This document shows positions 1 to 9,150 of a stretch of DNA of 64,000 nucleotides, piece by piece. The notes below the pieces were generated by a model, which was not told where the DNA came from, made no database searches, and saw nothing but the letters and a program-made list of their open reading frames with translations. Numbering within the stretch: the stretch's first letter is position 1; each line of letters opens with the position of its first letter. The DNA is taken from positions 50,675 through 114,674 of the forward strand of contig JAGZIW010000007.1 in the NCBI GenBank assembly GCA_018366035.1, written 5' to 3'. Position numbers and translations under genes: made by a program. The DNA is from Butyricicoccus pullicaecorum (lineage in GTDB: Bacteria > Bacillota > Clostridia > Oscillospirales > Butyricicoccaceae).

Positions 1-24
1 AATAAGCTCACGGTTCTCTGTCAT
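1..24 (-). CDS. start of an unidentified protein (partial)
   Basis: An ATG on the minus strand at 24-22 is preceded by a GGGAGG ribosome-binding site with 7-nt spacing. It opens a frame reading MTENRELI that runs off the window edge. An extended -10 element (TGCTATAAT on the minus strand, about 91-99) lies upstream and could drive it. Eight residues do not allow identification. Confidence 0.5.
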
Positions 25-149
25 ATTGATTCCTCCCTGCAAGCGATTTCTTGCGAGTCACCTGCCTGTGTATAGATTTCATTTATCCCTATTATAGCAT
101 ATAACTTGCAGGATTCAGCATAAAGTAACAAATTTTTTCTTATATCTTA

Positions 150-187
150 GATGAAAAGACCTTCTGTTTCCAGAAGGTCTTTTCATC
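150..187 (-). terminator. intrinsic terminator after fhs
   Basis: There is a near-perfect inverted repeat of 17 bp with a 4-nt loop (150-166 / 171-187). The arms contain AAAAGAC and GTCTTTT, so the 3' arm itself supplies the T-run on either strand. It lies just downstream of the fhs stop and may also insulate the next minus-strand gene. Confidence 0.75.
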
Positions 188-212
188 TGCCACACAGGGC
201 AGTCCGTTATTT

Positions 213-1883
213 TTAGAACAGTCCTGTAATTTTACCGTTTTCGTCTATGTCGATAGAAAGCGCTGCTGGTTTCTTGGGCAACCCGGGCATTGTCATGATG
301 GCGCCTGTCTCACATACAACAAATCCTGCGCCAGCAGACAGACGTGCTGTGCGAACCGTGATGGTGAAATCCTTCGGGCGACCGAGCAAGGAGGCATCAT
401 CAGACAGGGAATACTGTGTCTTTGCCATACAAATCGGCAAATTTCCGTATCCCAACCCTGTGATGTTAGCAAGCTCCTTGTACGCCGCTGGAAGGATATT
501 GACATCTGCTGCGCCATAGATTTTGGTCGCAATGGTTCGAATTTTCTCTACGAGCGGCTGTTCAAGCGAATAAATCGGCGCAAAATCAGCTGTATCCTCC
601 TCTAACACCTCCAGCACTTCCTGCGCCAGTGCTGTGCCGCCGGCACCGCCCTTGGCAAACACTTCAGAAAGTGCCACACGTACTCCCTTCTGTTTACAAT
701 GTGCGCGAATGACATTCATTTCCTGCTCGGTATCTGTTGGGAATGCATTGATTGCCACCACAACCGGCACCCCGAACTTTTGAATGTTTTCGATGTGCGC
801 ATCTAGATTTACAATGCCGCGTTCCAATGCAGCAGCATCTGGGTGATTGAGCTCTGTCTTTGCAACACCGCCATTATATTTCAGTGCCCGCACAGTTGCA
901 ACCAGCACAACACATTTCGGCTTCAGTCCGGCTGCACGACATTTAATGTCAAAAAATTTCTCTGCTCCCAAGTCTGCACCGAATCCCGCCTCCGTGATTG
1001 CAATATCCGCCAGCTTGAGCGCCATTTTTGTTGCCTGTACGCTGTTGCAGCCATGTGCAATATTGGCAAAGGGACCTCCGTGCATGAGGCACGGAGTCCC
1101 CTCCAATGTCTGCACGAGATTGGGTTTGATTGCATCTTTAAGCAGTGCGGTCATTGCACCATCTGCCCCCAGTTCCCGTGCGTACACAGGAGTGCCATCA
1201 TAGCGATAGGCTACCAAAATATTTCCCAGGCGATGCTTCAAATCCAGAATATCCTGTGCAAGGCACAAAATGGCCATAACCTCTGATGCAACGGTAATCA
1301 TGAAATGATCTTCACGCGGTACGCCGTTGGCTTTACCGCCGAGACCAATGGTGAGATTGCGCAGCGCACGATCATTCATGTCCAGCACGCGGGTAAATAA
1401 AATTCGACGCGGATCGATACCCAATTCATTTCCCTGCTGCAAATGATTGTCCAGCATTGCGCAGAGCAGGTTATTGGCTGCGGTAATAGCGTGCATATCA
1501 CCCGTAAAGTGCAAATTGATATCCTCCATTGGTACAACCTGTGCATAGCCGCCGCCTGCTGCACCGCCTTTCACACCAAAAACCGGACCCAGAGATGGCT
1601 CTCGTAATGCAATCATTGCCTTTTTCCCAAGCTTTGCCATTGCCTGTCCCAATCCTACCGTTGTGGTTGTTTTACCCTCTCCCGCCGGTGTTGGGTTGAT
1701 GGCGGTTACCAAAACCAGCTTACCGTCCGGCTGATCCTTCAACCGCTGCCATGTTTCAGACGAAAGCTTTGCCTTATACTTGCCATAAAGTTCCAGCTCA
1801 TCAGACGCAATCCCCACTTTTTGTGCAATCTCAGTAATTGAATGCATCTGGCAATTCTGTGCGATTTCAATATCTGTCATCAT
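213..1883 (-). CDS. fhs: formate--tetrahydrofolate ligase
   Basis: This enzyme makes 10-formyl-tetrahydrofolate from formate, THF and ATP in cytoplasmic one-carbon metabolism. The 556-residue length matches the family. The ATP-binding loop TPAGEGKTTTTVGL is near residues 65-78, followed by the conserved REPSLGPVFGVKGGAAGGGY region (written here as the family landmark near residues 95-115). I chose the ATG at 1883 because GGAGG lies 6 nt upstream; a longer frame exists upstream but has no ribosome-binding site. The gene stands alone and is divergent from the SEDS gene at 2091. I looked for a THF riboswitch in the upstream gap and saw none. Confidence 0.97.
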   Translation of the reverse strand: MMTDIEIAQNCQMHSITEIAQKVGIASDELELYGKYKAKLSSETWQRLKDQPDGKLVLVTAINPTPAGEGKTTTTVGLGQAMAKLGKKAMIALREPSLGPVFGVKGGAAGGGYAQVVPMEDINLHFTGDMHAITAANNLLCAMLDNHLQQGNELGIDPRRILFTRVLDMNDRALRNLTIGLGGKANGVPREDHFMITVASEVMAILCLAQDILDLKHRLGNILVAYRYDGTPVYARELGADGAMTALLKDAIKPNLVQTLEGTPCLMHGGPFANIAHGCNSVQATKMALKLADIAITEAGFGADLGAEKFFDIKCRAAGLKPKCVVLVATVRALKYNGGVAKTELNHPDAAALERGIVNLDAHIENIQKFGVPVVVAINAFPTDTEQEMNVIRAHCKQKGVRVALSEVFAKGGAGGTALAQEVLEVLEEDTADFAPIYSLEQPLVEKIRTIATKIYGAADVNILPAAYKELANITGLGYGNLPICMAKTQYSLSDDASLLGRPKDFTITVRTARLSAGAGFVVCETGAIMTMPGLPKKPAALSIDIDENGKITGLF

Positions 1884-1960
1884 TGATATCCTCCATGTGT
1901 CCATGTATTATGGTGTCATCGTGCGCTTCAGGGAAAATGATCACTTATCGTTATTTTACC

Positions 1961-2057
1961 ATAGAATTCATAAATTAAAAATAAATCCGGCATATTTTAT
2001 TCTCGCTTTTCCACCGAAATTGTGTTATGATAAATTGCATACTTTTATGAATTCTAT
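1961..2057. promoter_or_regulatory. 14-bp inverted repeats between fhs and the SEDS gene
   Basis: ATAGAATTCATAAA at 1961-1974 is repeated exactly in inverted orientation at 2044-2057, with 69 bp between the arms. The pair sits in the AT-rich divergent intergenic region, where the promoters of both neighbouring genes must lie. No clear consensus -35/-10 pair was found for either gene. Confidence 0.55.
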
Positions 2058-2090
2058 CAACAGCTTTATCTAAAAAAGGGAGGTCCTTTT

Positions 2091-3221
2091 ATGAATCCGC
2101 TGCGCTCCACTGCGCATTATTTCAAAAATACTGATTTGTATCTGCTGTTTCTGGCACTTTGCTGCTCTGCATACAGTCTAGTGCTTGTAAATTCTGCGAC
2201 AGCAACCGACTCCCTGCATGATCGCTATATGCTGATTCAGAGCATTGCAACCGGAATTGGATTTTTTGTCTTTATTATTATGTCCCTGATCGATTTGGAA
2301 TCCATCAAGCGCTACTGGCATATTCTCTTAGTTTTTAACATCTTGTTCCAGTTATCCATGCTTTTCCTCGGTACTGACCATGGTGGTAACCGCAGCTGGA
2401 TCGCTATCGGGTCTATCACCATTCAGCCCGGTGAAATCGGAAAAATTTTATTCATTGTCACCTTTGCTGCACACCTTATGTTAGTTTTTGAAGACATCAA
2501 CCGTTGGCAAACGCTGCTCCAGCTTGGTCTGCACGTGATACTCCTCATCGGTGCGATCTTGATTGCCCAGCATGATGCCGGTGTTGCATTCAGCTATATC
2601 CCCATTGCCCTGACTATGATTTTTGCTGCCGGAATTTCCTATAAATGGGTATTCGGCGGACTGGTTTTCGGTCTTGCAGCGGTTCCAATCCTCTTTCAGT
2701 TTTTAAGCGGCTACCGACTCGCTCGTATCCTTGTTTTGTTCGACCCCGCCATTGATAACCTGTACCAAGGCAAAGACTATTATCATCAAACAGCACAAAG
2801 TAAAATTGCCATCGGTGCAGGACAATTCAGCGGTGCGGGCTATATGCAGGGCTTACAGACTCAATATGGCAAAGTCCCTGTCAATCGTTCCGACTTCATT
2901 TATACTGTTGCAGGAGAAGAATTCGGATTTATTGGCGCCATGCTTGTCATCATACTGCTTTCTCTGCTGGTACTGCGTCTATTTTATGTCAGCTTTCGTG
3001 CAGGCTCCACCTTCTCTACGCTTTTAACAGTGGGCATTGCTGGTATGTTCATGTTCCAGTCATTTCAGAATATCTTGATGTGCCTTGGCATGTTTCCTGT
3101 CGTTGGTATTACACTGCCCCTGTTTTCCTATGGTGGTACTTCGGTCGTTACGATGTATGCCGCGCTTGGCGTTGCGGCCGGTGTACGTATGCGCGCAAAA
3201 CCCAGTTGGCTGCAAAAATGA
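2091..3221 (+). CDS. SEDS family peptidoglycan polymerase (RodA/FtsW/SpoVE type)
   Basis: This is a polytopic membrane protein of 376 residues, normal for SEDS glycosyltransferases that polymerise lipid II. The family signature is visible: NRSWIAIGSITIQPGEIGK near residue 100, the extracellular GEEFGFIGA motif near 280, and a C-terminal LPLFSYGGTS loop near 345. GGGAGG precedes the ATG by a normal distance. It has no wall-synthesis neighbours, so RodA, FtsW and SpoVE cannot be separated by context; the short form and its sequence lean towards RodA. Confidence 0.9.
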   Translation: MNPLRSTAHYFKNTDLYLLFLALCCSAYSLVLVNSATATDSLHDRYMLIQSIATGIGFFVFIIMSLIDLESIKRYWHILLVFNILFQLSMLFLGTDHGGNRSWIAIGSITIQPGEIGKILFIVTFAAHLMLVFEDINRWQTLLQLGLHVILLIGAILIAQHDAGVAFSYIPIALTMIFAAGISYKWVFGGLVFGLAAVPILFQFLSGYRLARILVLFDPAIDNLYQGKDYYHQTAQSKIAIGAGQFSGAGYMQGLQTQYGKVPVNRSDFIYTVAGEEFGFIGAMLVIILLSLLVLRLFYVSFRAGSTFSTLLTVGIAGMFMFQSFQNILMCLGMFPVVGITLPLFSYGGTSVVTMYAALGVAAGVRMRAKPSWLQK

Positions 3222-3272
3222 CCCCAACTGTACATCGTATCAAATTTCCGCAGCACCCTCAGCAATCCAAAC

Positions 3273-3315
3273 AAAAGAGCGAGCCATCTGTAATTACACA
3301 GACAGCTCGCTCTTT
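3273..3315. terminator. bidirectional terminator shared by convergent genes
   Basis: AAAAGAGCGAGC (3273-3284) pairs perfectly with GCTCGCTCTTTT (3304-3315). T-runs follow on both strands. It lies after the SEDS gene and overlaps the last codons and stop of ribF, so RibF's C-terminal residues are encoded inside the terminator arm and loop. Confidence 0.85.
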
Positions 3316-4232
3316 TCACATTTTACATGTTCCCGTGCGAAAAAATCACGGGTCTGCTGTACATTCTCCTCAATTGCAGCATGCAGTGCTTCCACACTGT
3401 CAAATGTTTTTTCCGGTCGTAAAAACCGATGCAACTCCACATGAATCAGTTTTCCGTACAGATCTCCTGAAAAATCCAGTAAATGCGGCTCAATCGTTGG
3501 GGCACCTGCATCGACAAAAGTTGGTTTCACACCAATATTTGTTGCTGCCAAATATTGCTGATCTCCTACCCAAACTCTGGAGGCATAGACACCAAACGGC
3601 GGCAATGCCATTTCTGGCGGAAGCGGTAAATTCACCGTTGGCACCCCATAGGTGCGTCCGACCTTACGCCCATGCGCGACAACCCCTGTAATCGTATAGG
3701 GGTGCCCCAAAAACTCTGACACGCGCTCCATATCTCCAAGAGAAATAAGCTGCCGAATATAAGTGGAAGACACCACGATACCACCAATTTTAACATCGGG
3801 GATACAGTCATAGCCAACTCCAACCTTTGCACATTCCTCTGCCATTCCCTCCGGCGTACCACGTCCCATATAACCAAAGCGGTTATTGTGCCCAGAGATA
3901 ATATATTTTGCATGAAATTTTCCGATCAGCAGCTCGTGGATAAAGTCACGCCAATCCATTGTGCGCAGTTCATCGAAATGCCCGAAAATAACCTCGTCTA
4001 CGCCGCCGCGCTGCTTGATTTCATCTTGACGGTACGCATCTGCGGTCAATAGCGGAACCTGTTGACCGGTAACAATTGAAGATGGATGCTTATCAAAGGT
4101 AAACACCGCTGAAATTCCCCCGATTTCCTGCGCGCGCTGTACAGCACGCTGCATCAGAGCACGGTGTCCCATGTGCACGCCGTCAAAATATCCAAGCGCA
4201 ATTGCACGCGTTTTTTGATGCTGTGATATCAT
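3294..4232 (-). CDS. ribF: bifunctional riboflavin kinase / FAD synthetase
   Basis: This enzyme phosphorylates riboflavin to FMN and adenylylates FMN to FAD. The 312-residue protein has the N-terminal nucleotidyltransferase domain (about 1-180; GYFDGVHMGH at residues 14-23 is the nucleotide-binding motif and SSTYIRQLI lies near 155). The C-terminal kinase domain (about 185-305) carries GVPTVNLPLP, the counterpart of the usual PTANL. The ATG at 4232 has GGAGG 6 nt upstream. It is the last gene of the rimP-nusA-infB operon, next to truB, a common Firmicutes order. Confidence 0.95.
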   Translation of the reverse strand: MISQHQKTRAIALGYFDGVHMGHRALMQRAVQRAQEIGGISAVFTFDKHPSSIVTGQQVPLLTADAYRQDEIKQRGGVDEVIFGHFDELRTMDWRDFIHELLIGKFHAKYIISGHNNRFGYMGRGTPEGMAEECAKVGVGYDCIPDVKIGGIVVSSTYIRQLISLGDMERVSEFLGHPYTITGVVAHGRKVGRTYGVPTVNLPLPPEMALPPFGVYASRVWVGDQQYLAATNIGVKPTFVDAGAPTIEPHLLDFSGDLYGKLIHVELHRFLRPEKTFDSVEALHAAIEENVQQTRDFFAREHVKCEKSELSV

Positions 4233-4269
4233 CTGGAACCTCCAGTCGAAGCCGTTTGCTTCCTGTTAT

Positions 4270-5181
4270 TTATCTGAAATTTTTATGGACAAACAGCCCA
4301 CTTCCGCCTTTGTCCAGCTGGTCAATACGCCCCAGCATACAAAATACACCGTTGTAGTAAACTCGACACAGCGTCTTGGGTGCAAACCCCGCCAGCCCAC
4401 TTGTTTGACGGTCAAATACCGTTGCACCGCGCAGTGCCCGCTCATTTCCCTCGTCGTTGATGGTAACAGCCGGATATGCAGTAAATAGGGTATCCGTTGG
4501 CAGGAACAGCCTGTCCAACGTGCCCGCATCTCGTGCCGCCTCAATCATTTCAAAAGACAAAGCCCCTTCCAGTGTATATACGCCAGAGCGAATACGTGTC
4601 AGCGCGTGCATGGCAGCATAGGTTCCCAAGCGCTCACCCAAGTCATGTACGATTGTGCGTACATACGTTCCCTTTGAGCATACGATGCGCAGAGTTCCCT
4701 GCTGTGTCTGTTCATCAAAGTCACAAAGCGCAATCTCCAAAATCGTAATCGCACGCGCTGGACGCTCTACAGTTTTTCCCTTGCGTGCCAGATCATAGAG
4801 CTTGTGCCCACCAATTTTCACCGCAGAGTACATGGGCGGAATCTGCTGCTGCTCCCCCAGAAAGCTTTCTAAAACTGCTTTGACCTGTTCGGCCCGCACA
4901 CGCTTTTCGGACTGCGCTGTAATGTTTCCTGTGGTATCCTGCGTATCAGTTGCAGCCCCAAGTGTAAAGCCTGCAAGATATTCCTTGTCCTGCGCTGCTG
5001 CATAATCTGCTGCCTTCGTTGCGCCCCCTACAAAGATGGGCAGTACGCCGGTTGCCATTGGATCCAGCGTACCACCATGTCCAATCTTTCGGGTGCGTAA
5101 AATACCACGCAGCTTTGCCACAACATCATGTGAGGTAAAATCCGGCGGTTTATTAAAAATCAAAATACCGCTTGTTTCCAT
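4270..5181 (-). CDS. truB: tRNA pseudouridine(55) synthase
   Basis: This enzyme makes pseudouridine 55 in the T-loop of tRNAs. The 303-residue protein carries the catalytic motif GHGGTLDPMATGVLP near residues 34-48, with the catalytic Asp in LDP. GTYVRTIVHDLG lies near residue 170, and a PUA-like C-terminal tail follows (about 235-300). Its ATG directly follows the nrnA stop codon with no gap, so translation is probably coupled. Confidence 0.96.
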   Translation of the reverse strand: METSGILIFNKPPDFTSHDVVAKLRGILRTRKIGHGGTLDPMATGVLPIFVGGATKAADYAAAQDKEYLAGFTLGAATDTQDTTGNITAQSEKRVRAEQVKAVLESFLGEQQQIPPMYSAVKIGGHKLYDLARKGKTVERPARAITILEIALCDFDEQTQQGTLRIVCSKGTYVRTIVHDLGERLGTYAAMHALTRIRSGVYTLEGALSFEMIEAARDAGTLDRLFLPTDTLFTAYPAVTINDEGNERALRGATVFDRQTSGLAGFAPKTLCRVYYNGVFCMLGRIDQLDKGGSGLFVHKNFR

Positions 5182-6147
5182 TCAGACAAGCTCACTTTCT
5201 GCGTAGACCTGCTCTGTGGCTTCCAAAATCCTCGCGCATGCCTCGTCTGCTTCACAGGACAGCGTTGCACCTGCCGCACGCAGATGCCCGCCGCCGCCAC
5301 ACCTTGCACAAATTGCAGAGGCATCGATTTCCTTGGTCGTGCGTACAGAAACCTTACAGGTCAAGTCCTTGTTTTCGGTAATGGTAATGCCCACCTGTAC
5401 TCCCTCAATCTGGCGGGTCAGGGAAGCGATAGAATCCAAATCGTCCATATCCGCTCCTGTATGGTCAATATCATGTCGCCGGATCACAACGAGTGCAATC
5501 TTGCCCTCCCGCAAAAACTGCATGGTATCAAACACGATGCGCTCCATCTGGAAACGTGCCCAGCTTTTCACCTCAAACAATCTGCGGTTCAGCTCTCCGC
5601 CATCGACACCAGCCTCCAGACACCGTGCAGCCGCACGCAGCGTGTGCGGTGTCGTATTGGAATACCGGAAGCAGCCTGTGTCTGTCGAGAGTGCTACATA
5701 GAGACAGGTCGCAATCTCCTTGTCGAGTACAACCTGCATCGCATCAAGAATATCCAAAACCACCTCACCATTTGCGCCGGCGGTTTCTCGCACCACGCGT
5801 ACCGGTGCCTCCATCGCATTCGAACGGTGGTGATCGATGACAATATCAATTCTGTCCTGATATGCTTTGGCGTTGTCTGTCAACAGACTATAATCGGCAA
5901 TATCGGTTGTCACAACACACGCCGGCGTAAATCCTTCCGGCGCATAGCACGGCTCGATCAGCTGCTGATACCTTGCCGTCAAATCCGGATTCGGGAGAAT
6001 ATAGGCTGTCTTGCCCAGCTGCCGCAAGCCGCGGCACAAAGCACCTGCACAGCCTGTGGTATCCCCATCAGGACGACGATGTGACAAAATCAGAATGTTG
6101 TCTGCTGCCAGAAGTGTCTGTGCTGCACGCGCAATCATTTCACTCAT
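5182..6147 (-). CDS. nrnA: DHH/DHHA1 phosphoesterase, NrnA type (nano-RNase / pAp phosphatase)
   Basis: Family members degrade 2-5-nt RNAs and dephosphorylate pAp in the cytoplasm. The 321-residue protein has the DHH domain (metal ligands in SHRRPDGDTTG near 22-32 and VIDHHRSN near 107-114) and a DHHA1 domain ending in the conserved GGGGHLRAAG near 285. Motif I has HRRPD rather than the commoner HxxPD spacing variants, which still keeps the His and Asp ligands. The start overlaps the rbfA stop (ATGA), and the position between rbfA and truB is the usual one in this operon. Confidence 0.92.
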   Translation of the reverse strand: MSEMIARAAQTLLAADNILILSHRRPDGDTTGCAGALCRGLRQLGKTAYILPNPDLTARYQQLIEPCYAPEGFTPACVVTTDIADYSLLTDNAKAYQDRIDIVIDHHRSNAMEAPVRVVRETAGANGEVVLDILDAMQVVLDKEIATCLYVALSTDTGCFRYSNTTPHTLRAAARCLEAGVDGGELNRRLFEVKSWARFQMERIVFDTMQFLREGKIALVVIRRHDIDHTGADMDDLDSIASLTRQIEGVQVGITITENKDLTCKVSVRTTKEIDASAICARCGGGGHLRAAGATLSCEADEACARILEATEQVYAESELV

Positions 6148-6521
6148 TCATCATTCTCCTCTGTGCCCATCTTACCTTCCCGCTCGAGCTGGTTAATTAC
6201 ATCATTGATGTGCGCACCGCTCTCAATCGAATGGTCCAACGTAAAGACAAGCTCTGGCGCATAACGCAGCTGCACGGCATGTCCTACCTCGCGGCGCAGC
6301 CACCCTGCCGCAGATTTCAGCCCCTTCATAACCTCTGCCGCCTGTGTGTCAGGCCCCATGACTGAGATATAAACCTTTGCATATCGCAGGTCATTGGTCA
6401 CCTCACAATGCGTGACCGAAACAAAGGCATCGGAAACACGCGGATCTTTGACCGAACGGATTGCCTCTGCCAGCGCACGCCCAACCATCTCTGAAATACG
6501 GTCAATACGATTATTTGCCAT
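6144..6521 (-). CDS. rbfA: 30S ribosome-binding factor RbfA
   Basis: RbfA assists late 16S rRNA processing and 30S maturation. The 125-residue protein starts RIDRISEMVGRALAEAI and contains the KH-like core with DPRV at about residues 27-30 and DLRYAKVYISVMG at about 44-56. It follows infB after a long hairpin-bearing gap of about 140 nt and overlaps nrnA by 4 nt. Confidence 0.95.
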   Translation of the reverse strand: MANNRIDRISEMVGRALAEAIRSVKDPRVSDAFVSVTHCEVTNDLRYAKVYISVMGPDTQAAEVMKGLKSAAGWLRREVGHAVQLRYAPELVFTLDHSIESGAHINDVINQLEREGKMGTEENDE

Positions 6522-6551
6522 AATTTACGATTCCCTCCTTTGGGATAATCG

Positions 6552-6582
6552 CACAGGGGCGGGCGATTTGCCCGCCCCTGTG
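6552..6582 (-). other. strong stem-loop between infB and rbfA
   Basis: CACAGGGGCGGGC (6552-6564) pairs perfectly with its complement at 6570-6582 around a 5-nt loop, giving a 13-bp GC-rich stem. In the direction of transcription no T-run follows, so it is not a typical terminator. A second hairpin (6629-6634 / 6644-6649) lies closer to the infB stop. Both could protect or process the polycistronic mRNA. Confidence 0.7.
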
Positions 6583-6660
6583 TTTCTGTTCGTGATATAA
6601 CCACTTACATGCGTGGTATCTGGGGTATCGAGCGCTATCAAACCGCTCGCTATTATATTG

Positions 6661-9048
6661 TTATTGTTTGATTTCTTCCATCACAAAGGCTTCAAATACG
6701 TCGCCTTCCTTGATATCATTAAAGTTTTCGAAGCCACAGCCGCACTCATAGCCCGATGCGACTTCCTTGACATCATCTTTAAAACGCTTGAGTGAGGACA
6801 GAATCCCCTCATGAATGACAATGCCATCACGCACAATACGAACCTGTGCAGAACGCTGAATCTTACCGTCCTGAACATAGCAGCCAGCAATCGTACCCAC
6901 ACCGGAAACGCGGAAGGTGGTGCGCACCTCTGCATGTCCCAGAACCGCTTCGCGGAACTTTGGTGCCAGCATGCCCTTCATTGCCTGCTCCATTTCCTCA
7001 ATGCAGTCATAGATAATACGGTACATACGCATATCCACACCCTGTGCCGCCGCCGACTCGGTTGCTACACGGTCAGGACGCACATTGAATCCCACGATGA
7101 TTGCACCGGAAGCCGCTGCCAACATGACATCTGATTCATTGATTGCACCAACTGCGCTGTGGATCACGCGGACACGAACTTCCTCATTGGACAGCTTTTC
7201 AAGGGACGCACGCAGCGCCTCGGCAGAACCTTGTACGTCTGCCTTGACGATGATGCCCAGTTCCTTCATTTCGCCCTCCTGAATGGAAGCAAACAGGTTA
7301 TCCAACGTAACCTTGTGGAAGTTTTTGTTGCGTTCGTCCTTTTCCTTTTGCTTGCGCTGTTCCACCAGTTCGCGTGCCATACGCTCGTCATCAACTGCAT
7401 AGAAGATATCGCCGGCGCCCGGGACCTCTCCCAAACCGATAATTTCAACCGGTACAGAAGGTCCGGCTGTCTGAATTTTTCTTCCGTCATCATCGGTCAT
7501 CGCACGCACACGACCGACTGCGGTGCCTGCAACCACAACGTCACCTGTATGCAGGGTACCATTCTGCACCAGAATGGTTGCCACCGGACCTCTGCCCTTG
7601 TCGAGCTTTGCCTCGATGACAGTACCCTTTGCCTGACGATTCGGATTTGCCTTCAGGTCAGCAACCTCTGCCGTCAGCAGAACCATTTCGAGCAGATTTT
7701 CGATACCCTGACCGAACTTCGCCGAAATATTGCAGACGATGGTTTCACCGCCCCATTCCTCTGGTACCAGTTCGTACTCGGTCAGCTGCTGAAGGACACG
7801 GTCTGGGTTCGCACTTTCCTTATCCATCTTATTGACAGCCACAATAATCGGCACATTGGCTGCTTTCGCATGGTTGATTGCCTCAATGGTCTGCGGCATA
7901 ATACCATCATCAGCCGCAACGACCAGAATTGCAATATCCGTAACCTGTGCACCGCGCGCACGCATAGAAGTAAATGCGGCATGACCCGGGGTATCGAGGA
8001 AGGTGATTGGCTTGCCATCGACCTCAACGCGATATGCGCCGATATGCTGAGTGATACCGCCAGCCTCGCCCGCAGTCACCTTTGTCTTGCGGATTGCGTC
8101 AAGCAGAGAGGTCTTACCATGGTCAACGTGACCCATTACCACAACAACCGGATCGCGCGGTACGAGCTCTTCTTCCTTATCCTCATGCTCATCAAAGAGG
8201 CGCTCCTCAATGGTGACATGCACTTCCTTCTCTACCTTTGCGCCAAGTTCCTCTGCAACCAGTGCTGCTGTATCAAAGTCAATGGTCTCTGATACGGAAG
8301 CCATGACACCCAGCTTCATCAGCTCCTTGATGATATCCGCCGCTGTACGCTTCATGCGCTGTGCAAACTCGCCAACATTGATTTCGTCCGGAATGGAAAC
8401 CTTGAGCTGTACCTTTTTGGCGGCTGCCTGCTGCTGCTGACGCTGCAAACGGCGCATTTTTTCCTGCTCCTCTTGGCGGCGCTTGCCAGAAGCCTGCTGC
8501 TTTGCACGCTGGTCGGACTTCTTGGTAAGCTTCTGCTTCTTCTGGCTGGAAGATGACATACGCTCTGCTTTTTCCGATACCAAAGAGTCAATGCGCTCGT
8601 CATATTTATCCAGATTGACGTCGCCGCCAGTACGCGTATCAATACGGTGCACCTGCTTGACACGGCTGTGCTGCTGCACCTGCTTTTCTTCCTTGCGCTC
8701 TGCCGGTTTTTGCTCTGTCTGTACAGCGCCTGCTGCCTGCTGTGGCTTTGCCGCCTTTGCTTCAGACTGCTTTTGTGTTTCCTGCCGCTGCGCTGCCGCC
8801 TGCTGACGGGATTCTGTCAGCTTTTTGCTGCGGATCTGCTGCTGGCTCTGCAAGGTCTCCTCCAACGCTTCCACCTGATTATCCTGCGTCATAACCTCAA
8901 AAATTAAACTCAGTTCATGCTCGTCTAACACCTGCATATGATTTTTCGGTGCCTTTGCATACTGGGTCAAAATATCTGTAATTTCCTTATTTCCTACACC
9001 AAAGTCCTTTGCGACTTCGTGAACACGATACTTATTCTCTAATGCCAT
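6661..9048 (-). CDS. infB: translation initiation factor IF-2
   Basis: IF-2 is a GTPase that brings fMet-tRNA to the 30S subunit. The 795-residue protein has an N-terminal IF2_N module (MALENKYRVHEVAKDFGVG), a Gln/Lys/Arg-rich low-complexity linker (about 70-220), a second IF2_N module (about 222-285), and the G domain with GHVDHGKTSLLD near 308, DTPGHAAF near 355 and NKMD near 410. Domains II-IV fill the C-terminus. I chose the second ATG (9048): GGAGG lies 9 nt upstream, whereas the ATG at 9054 is only 3 nt away. Confidence 0.97.
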   Translation of the reverse strand: MALENKYRVHEVAKDFGVGNKEITDILTQYAKAPKNHMQVLDEHELSLIFEVMTQDNQVEALEETLQSQQQIRSKKLTESRQQAAAQRQETQKQSEAKAAKPQQAAGAVQTEQKPAERKEEKQVQQHSRVKQVHRIDTRTGGDVNLDKYDERIDSLVSEKAERMSSSSQKKQKLTKKSDQRAKQQASGKRRQEEQEKMRRLQRQQQQAAAKKVQLKVSIPDEINVGEFAQRMKRTAADIIKELMKLGVMASVSETIDFDTAALVAEELGAKVEKEVHVTIEERLFDEHEDKEEELVPRDPVVVVMGHVDHGKTSLLDAIRKTKVTAGEAGGITQHIGAYRVEVDGKPITFLDTPGHAAFTSMRARGAQVTDIAILVVAADDGIMPQTIEAINHAKAANVPIIVAVNKMDKESANPDRVLQQLTEYELVPEEWGGETIVCNISAKFGQGIENLLEMVLLTAEVADLKANPNRQAKGTVIEAKLDKGRGPVATILVQNGTLHTGDVVVAGTAVGRVRAMTDDDGRKIQTAGPSVPVEIIGLGEVPGAGDIFYAVDDERMARELVEQRKQKEKDERNKNFHKVTLDNLFASIQEGEMKELGIIVKADVQGSAEALRASLEKLSNEEVRVRVIHSAVGAINESDVMLAAASGAIIVGFNVRPDRVATESAAAQGVDMRMYRIIYDCIEEMEQAMKGMLAPKFREAVLGHAEVRTTFRVSGVGTIAGCYVQDGKIQRSAQVRIVRDGIVIHEGILSSLKRFKDDVKEVASGYECGCGFENFNDIKEGDVFEAFVMEEIKQ

Positions 9049-9150
9049 TAGCATTCACCTCCATAAGAATTTCCGCAGGCGGCACATACCGCAAGCGGTT
9101 TGGAAGGGTGCCCTATCCTAAAATACGGCGTCATCTATGCAAACGCGGAA

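Noticed and set aside
1884..2090. Possible THF riboswitch upstream of fhs
   Set aside because: No sequence resembling the conserved THF riboswitch core was found; only AT-rich sequence and an inverted repeat.
5284..8292. Long plus-strand frames opposite nrnA and infB
   Set aside because: They are shadows of well-supported minus-strand genes and lack ribosome-binding sites and family features.
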